Shown in pieces: positions 40,063 to 43,220 of a stretch of 43,220 nucleotides of DNA. This DNA comes from a virus. The DNA lies in IMG/VR virus record IMGVR_UViG_3300017963_000401, positions 1 through 43,220 of that record. The stretch is one strand, 5' to 3'. Position numbers and translations under genes: made by a program. The first letter of the stretch is position 1. Every line of letters starts with the position of its first letter. Under the pieces are notes generated by a model. The model saw only the letters and a program-made list of their open reading frames with translations. It made no database searches and was not told the DNA's origin.

Positions 40063-40517
40063 TGCCTAACAACCTCGAGCCGGTGTTCGCCGGAAACATG
40101 ACCCTGGTGTTCTCGACTGCCGTTGTTGGGGACTTCGTGCAGGACTTCCGTCTGGCGCAGGCTGCGCGACTTACCCCGATCGCAGAGCGGCAGAACTTCT
40201 GGTGCCCTGACGTGCTTCTCGACGGGCGCTACCCCGCGCAGATCTTCCGCCACGAGTTCAAGGTCTACCGCGAGGAGGCGTCTCGAGGGGAGTTCGTCCA
40301 GTTCGGCTACGACTTGGAAGACCTGATTATGTCGGACGTGGCGACTCTGACGCTGGTCAGCAGCGTTGCCAGCGTGACTGGGTTCAGCGAGATCAGCTAT
40401 GGTGGCTGCTATCTCGAGGACTTCCGCCAAGAAGACCCGACCGATCTCGGACTGTTTCGAGCCGGCTACTTCAGACTCACGTTCGTTGGGAACGTCAAGC
40501 CTACGAGGACTCCATGA
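40062..40517 (+). CDS. Distal tail-like structural protein (151 aa)
   Basis: The ATG overlaps the tape measure stop. The product is beta-rich with many aromatic residues: GDFVQDFRLAQAARLTPIAE, then HEFKVYREEASRGEFVQFG and GFSEISYGGCYLEDFRQEDP. Genes right after the tape measure usually form the tail tip, so a distal tail role is likely, but the length is short for a classical Dit. It overlaps the next start (ATGA). Confidence 0.6.
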   Translation: MPNNLEPVFAGNMTLVFSTAVVGDFVQDFRLAQAARLTPIAERQNFWCPDVLLDGRYPAQIFRHEFKVYREEASRGEFVQFGYDLEDLIMSDVATLTLVSSVASVTGFSEISYGGCYLEDFRQEDPTDLGLFRAGYFRLTFVGNVKPTRTP

Positions 40518-40921
40518 ACTTCAGCGACTACCTCGAGCAGCAGCTTCTCGGCGCTACGCTGCTCGGGTCCACCTTCACCAGCCCGAGCACGCTCTACTTC
40601 GCTCTCGGCACCGCGATCACCACGACCGGCAGTGAGGTCAACTTCACCGAGGTCGCTTCTGGTCTTGGCTACGAGCGCAAGCTGGTGGAGTTCAGCGAGC
40701 CTACGAGCGGCCCGGACTGGTCGTGCGTGAATAGTGCTACGCTGACCTTCTCCCCGGCTACCACCCCGTGGGGTGCCATCGTGGCGGGAGCGGTGTTCGA
40801 CTCCGAGGCTATTGGGTCTGGCAACCTCCTCTACTGGGGAGAGCCGACCAGCGTCCGCACGATCCAGACCGACGACGTGTTCGAGGTCCCCTCCGGGAAC
40901 TTCTACATCCGTCTGGACTAG
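40514..40921 (+). CDS. Tail fiber/tip accessory protein (135 aa)
   Basis: The product has the pattern of a common small phage tail protein: MNFSDYLEQQLLGATLLG, then LYFALGTAITTTGSEVNFTE, GYERKLVEFSEP, ATTPWGAIVAGAVFDSEAIG and SGNLLYWGEP. Members are about this length and usually annotated as tail fiber proteins. Its ATG overlaps the preceding stop. Confidence 0.7.
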   Translation: MNFSDYLEQQLLGATLLGSTFTSPSTLYFALGTAITTTGSEVNFTEVASGLGYERKLVEFSEPTSGPDWSCVNSATLTFSPATTPWGAIVAGAVFDSEAIGSGNLLYWGEPTSVRTIQTDDVFEVPSGNFYIRLD

Positions 40922-40927
40922 TAGCCG

Positions 40928-42454
40928 ATGCCGACGCCTTGGTTTCGTCCTGTCACTGGTCCAATGTCGTCCCCGACCGTCACGCCGGGGACCTACGTCA
41001 ACAATGGAACCCTGTGGTCAAACACGGGGTTCTTCCCGACGTTGAGCGGATACACGCAGGAGAACCCAGGGCTCAGCAACAACTACTATGCCTACGACCG
41101 CGTCATCATGATGCCGACGCCAGGTAGGAACCTGGCGAACGGCTACGGTGCGTTTATCTACCAAGGCAACCAGATCTGGCGAGCAGACGGTGCGCCGACT
41201 CCCGGATGGGCTGTCGTTCACACGACGACGAACCAAGATACCGCACTGGGGTACGGTATCCACACCGGGCTCTACGATTTCTTCGGTCGAGACGGGAAGT
41301 ACTACGTCGCTGGGTTCTACAAGGCGACGGGCAACGCTATTGGTGTGGTCGTGTTGGACGTTCTTGCTGGAACGTGGAGTTCGTTCACGACTTCGGTGTC
41401 CGTCGCTGTGACTGCCATGACGGTTCCGGTGGCGTATCGAGGCAAACTCTACCTCTCTGCCGAAGGTTTGATGTGTACCTTCGATCCTGAGCAGAACGTG
41501 GTCGAGGAGATCCCCCGCCCCACCAAGACGAACGATCCACGAGACACGTTTTTCGTGCTCGGTCGGAGGTTGTTCCTCGTCGGGCTCAACTTAGGAAGTC
41601 TCCAGATGTGGGAGGGTCCAAACTGGGCTTCTCCGACGACGCTGGGATCGTTCGGACTGGCGCCTGGGGGAACGTTCGCAGTTGCGAAGTCGGCTACCAA
41701 CGTCCTCGTTCTGTGGCCGCAGACCAGCGGGTTCACGCTGAACATCTACAGGGTGGAGGCCACGGAGACGTTGTATTCCGCGCTCACGGTCACCAACGTC
41801 AGCCACACGTTCGCCAGTACGAACCAGTTCTCCACCACTGCGGCTGTGAACGTGATCTCGGACAGCGACACGGCTCCGGGCCTAGACACGCAGCATCGTC
41901 TCTACTTCCATCGGGGAAACAACGGAGTGAACCCTGCGACGGTTCCATTCCTGATCCCGATGATCTCCGCCCCTCTCGCGACCACGGGTGGCGTCGGCGC
42001 AATCGTCAACAACCCTGCTACGCCTGGTGGGGTCAGCTACAGCAGTGGGTTCGGACTTGGCCCGGAGATCATCAACTACAACCGGAAGATCCTTCCCTAC
42101 TTGGTGGCTCCAGACGAAACCGTCAACCCCGGTGCTGTGCGGCTCTCCTACTACGCTTTCGATGTGGCGTCCACGTTCCTCTCGTCGCGGGTCTACTACC
42201 GTGCTCGCGGGGCAGGGCCGAGCAACGGAGATGGCTCGAGGCTTCCGCAAAACTCTGGGACGCCGATCGGGTTCTCCGGCCCTACTGGAGCGCTCAATAG
42301 CGGGCAGAAGCGCATCGACAACGTCACAAGCTCGCCTTCAGGAACAGCCAGTGCCATCATCTGGGATCGCGTCGCTGATCTTGGCCTAGACTTCCCCGGC
42401 GATGTCTACATTGATCTGCTGCTAACTGAAGCAGCAAACATGCCAGCCCCATAG
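40928..42454 (+). CDS. Large beta-rich tail protein (508 aa)
   Basis: The product begins MPTPWFRPVTGPMSSPTVTP and is rich in Gly, Thr, Asn and aromatics. Repeated strand blocks, such as KYYVAGFYKATGNAIGVVVL, YRGKLYLSAEGLMCTFDPEQ and RRLFLVGLNLGSLQMWEGP, resemble blades of a beta propeller or Kelch-like array. The C-terminal part (residues about 380-508) is a separate beta domain. It is probably a receptor-binding or tail-tip protein. Confidence 0.65.
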   Translation: MPTPWFRPVTGPMSSPTVTPGTYVNNGTLWSNTGFFPTLSGYTQENPGLSNNYYAYDRVIMMPTPGRNLANGYGAFIYQGNQIWRADGAPTPGWAVVHTTTNQDTALGYGIHTGLYDFFGRDGKYYVAGFYKATGNAIGVVVLDVLAGTWSSFTTSVSVAVTAMTVPVAYRGKLYLSAEGLMCTFDPEQNVVEEIPRPTKTNDPRDTFFVLGRRLFLVGLNLGSLQMWEGPNWASPTTLGSFGLAPGGTFAVAKSATNVLVLWPQTSGFTLNIYRVEATETLYSALTVTNVSHTFASTNQFSTTAAVNVISDSDTAPGLDTQHRLYFHRGNNGVNPATVPFLIPMISAPLATTGGVGAIVNNPATPGGVSYSSGFGLGPEIINYNRKILPYLVAPDETVNPGAVRLSYYAFDVASTFLSSRVYYRARGAGPSNGDGSRLPQNSGTPIGFSGPTGALNSGQKRIDNVTSSPSGTASAIIWDRVADLGLDFPGDVYIDLLLTEAANMPAP

Positions 42455-42461
42455 GAGCGTC

Positions 42462-42701
42462 ATGCCTACGGTCGAAACCAACATCATCTTCGTCTTCGTG
42501 GATGGCCCGTCCGATGGTTCTGCGGCTGCGCCGCTGGGAACTGCGATCACGATGTGCGATCTCGTTACGACCAAGCTGGCGGAAAACGTAGTCGCTGGCG
42601 ACGAGATCTGCATCAATGGCGTGCGCGCCACCATCGCCGAAGTCAAGCGAGCCGACGTGCAAGACGACGGCTCTATTAACATCATCACCCTCAGCAGATA
42701 G
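42462..42701 (+). CDS. Hypothetical small protein (79 aa)
   Basis: It begins MPTVETNIIFVFVDGPSDGS, with strands and a short helix (DLVTTKLAENVVAGDEICIN), ending in a beta strand pair. The ATG follows CATAGGAGCGTC. Length and content fit a small tail-associated protein between larger tail genes. No recognised family. Confidence 0.55.
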   Translation: MPTVETNIIFVFVDGPSDGSAAAPLGTAITMCDLVTTKLAENVVAGDEICINGVRATIAEVKRADVQDDGSINIITLSR

Positions 42702-42710
42702 GGTACTCAA

Positions 42711-43220
42711 ATGGGAAACTTCCTAAACACGGTCTACAGGACCGGCACCACGAGCCTGCTGCGTGCAGTCGCAGGGAGGTTCCTCCAAGTCGTTGACAAC
42801 CCCGGTGGGTCGCTTCTCACGACTTCGTCCTACAAACAGAACAACTACAACGTCGCTGCTCATATGGGTGGCTACATCCACGTTATGAACAACGAGTGGC
42901 GAGCGGTGAACGCGGTAATTACCGGCAGCCCGCCGTTCACTTGGCAAACCCTCTACACGCGCAACACGACTTCCTCTGCGGCGTTCACCGGATTTCACCC
43001 GTTCTTGAGTTCGAACGGCCCCGGTTTGGTTGCGCGTGTTGCTGGGGCCAACAGCTTCGGGAACAGCATCCCTATCTACCTGCGCTGGTTTTACAACACC
43101 CCCGGAGTCGTGCAGACGACTACTTCTAGTGGGGAGGTCTCGAGGACGCTCGATTCTCCGCCCGCGCTCGTTGTCGGGACGCTGTTCTACGCCAACGCTG
43201 CGCGTTCATCTTCCGGAACA
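42711..43220 (+). CDS. Tail structural protein, 3' partial
   Basis: ATG 42711 opens a frame that stays open to the window edge (170 codons). The visible product MGNFLNTVYRTGTTSLLRAV has a beta-rich pattern with many Asn, Ser, Thr and aromatic residues (HMGGYIHVMNNEWRAVNAVI, then LRWFYNTPGVVQTTT). It probably continues as a tail-tip or fiber protein. The C-terminus is not in the window. Confidence 0.55.
   Translation, partial: MGNFLNTVYRTGTTSLLRAVAGRFLQVVDNPGGSLLTTSSYKQNNYNVAAHMGGYIHVMNNEWRAVNAVITGSPPFTWQTLYTRNTTSSAAFTGFHPFLSSNGPGLVARVAGANSFGNSIPIYLRWFYNTPGVVQTTTSSGEVSRTLDSPPALVVGTLFYANAARSSSGT

Noticed and set aside
1-43220. CRISPR array, insertion sequence or integrase/attachment site
   Set aside because: No regularly spaced repeats of suitable length, no transposase or recombinase motifs and no tRNA-borne att-like sequence were seen.

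Overview
The window is a 43 kb piece of a GC-rich tailed bacteriophage (Caudoviricetes). It carries a complete head-to-tail morphogenesis cluster: small and large terminase, portal, scaffold, an SU10/DUF5309-type major capsid protein, connectors, a Mu gpF-like minor head protein, tail terminator, tail tube, frameshifted tail chaperones and a 1212-residue tape measure. No sheath or contractile baseplate gene is seen, so a siphovirus with a tail of roughly 180 nm (at about 0.15 nm per tape-measure residue) is the best guess. The host cannot be named. Strong AGGAGG-type ribosome sites and heavy use of GTG starts fit a GC-rich bacterium. No integrase, repressor, DNA polymerase or endolysin is visible, so the window is only part of the genome.

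Layout. (1) 1-3368, plus strand: about ten very small genes, many overlapping, including a ribbon-helix-helix protein, a winged-helix-like protein and several Cys-pair (zinc-binding) proteins. The local base usage is strange and very rich in CTAG, CTCGAG and AGCGCT. (2) 3369-4850: 1.5 kb without a convincing gene, pyrimidine-rich on the plus strand, with an iterated AGGTTTTC motif, an exact 19-nt repeat, direct repeats and paired hairpin elements. It could be a replication origin, regulatory or non-coding RNA region. (3) 4851-9684, minus strand: a tightly overlapped operon of small genes with a minimal nucleotidyltransferase, a 2-deoxyribosyltransferase-like protein and a SAM methyltransferase. 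(4) 9781-12689: one plus-strand gene, then a second minus operon with an HNH endonuclease, a beta-class DNA methyltransferase that seems to start at CTG, and a coupled 18-codon leader ORF. (5) 12961-15808, plus strand: dUTPase, a multi-zinc-ribbon protein, a methyltransferase-like protein and a polyproline protein. (6) 15812-43220: virion assembly, running off the right edge inside a tail gene.

The most striking locus is the large terminase (16473-19061). Its C-terminal nuclease motif is split by an intein (18096-18974) with all the splicing residues. Inside that intein, in a different (+1) frame with its own start and ribosome site, lies a complete HNH endonuclease gene (18370-18921), while the intein frame stays open throughout. 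The second striking gene is a 1017-residue fusion of a GT-B glycosyltransferase, a Rossmann methyltransferase-like domain and a GT-A glycosyltransferase, placed between the neck and tail-terminator genes, which suggests glycan modification of the virion or host surface.

Other features worth a look: polyproline modules shared by four proteins of the packaging and head block, a textbook -1 frameshift site with a stem-loop in the tail chaperone gene, a fully nested small gene at 10116-10283, and an antisense kinase catalytic-loop signature under a tandem repeat in the terminase N-terminus. Domain calls rest on reading motifs by eye; no database search was run.
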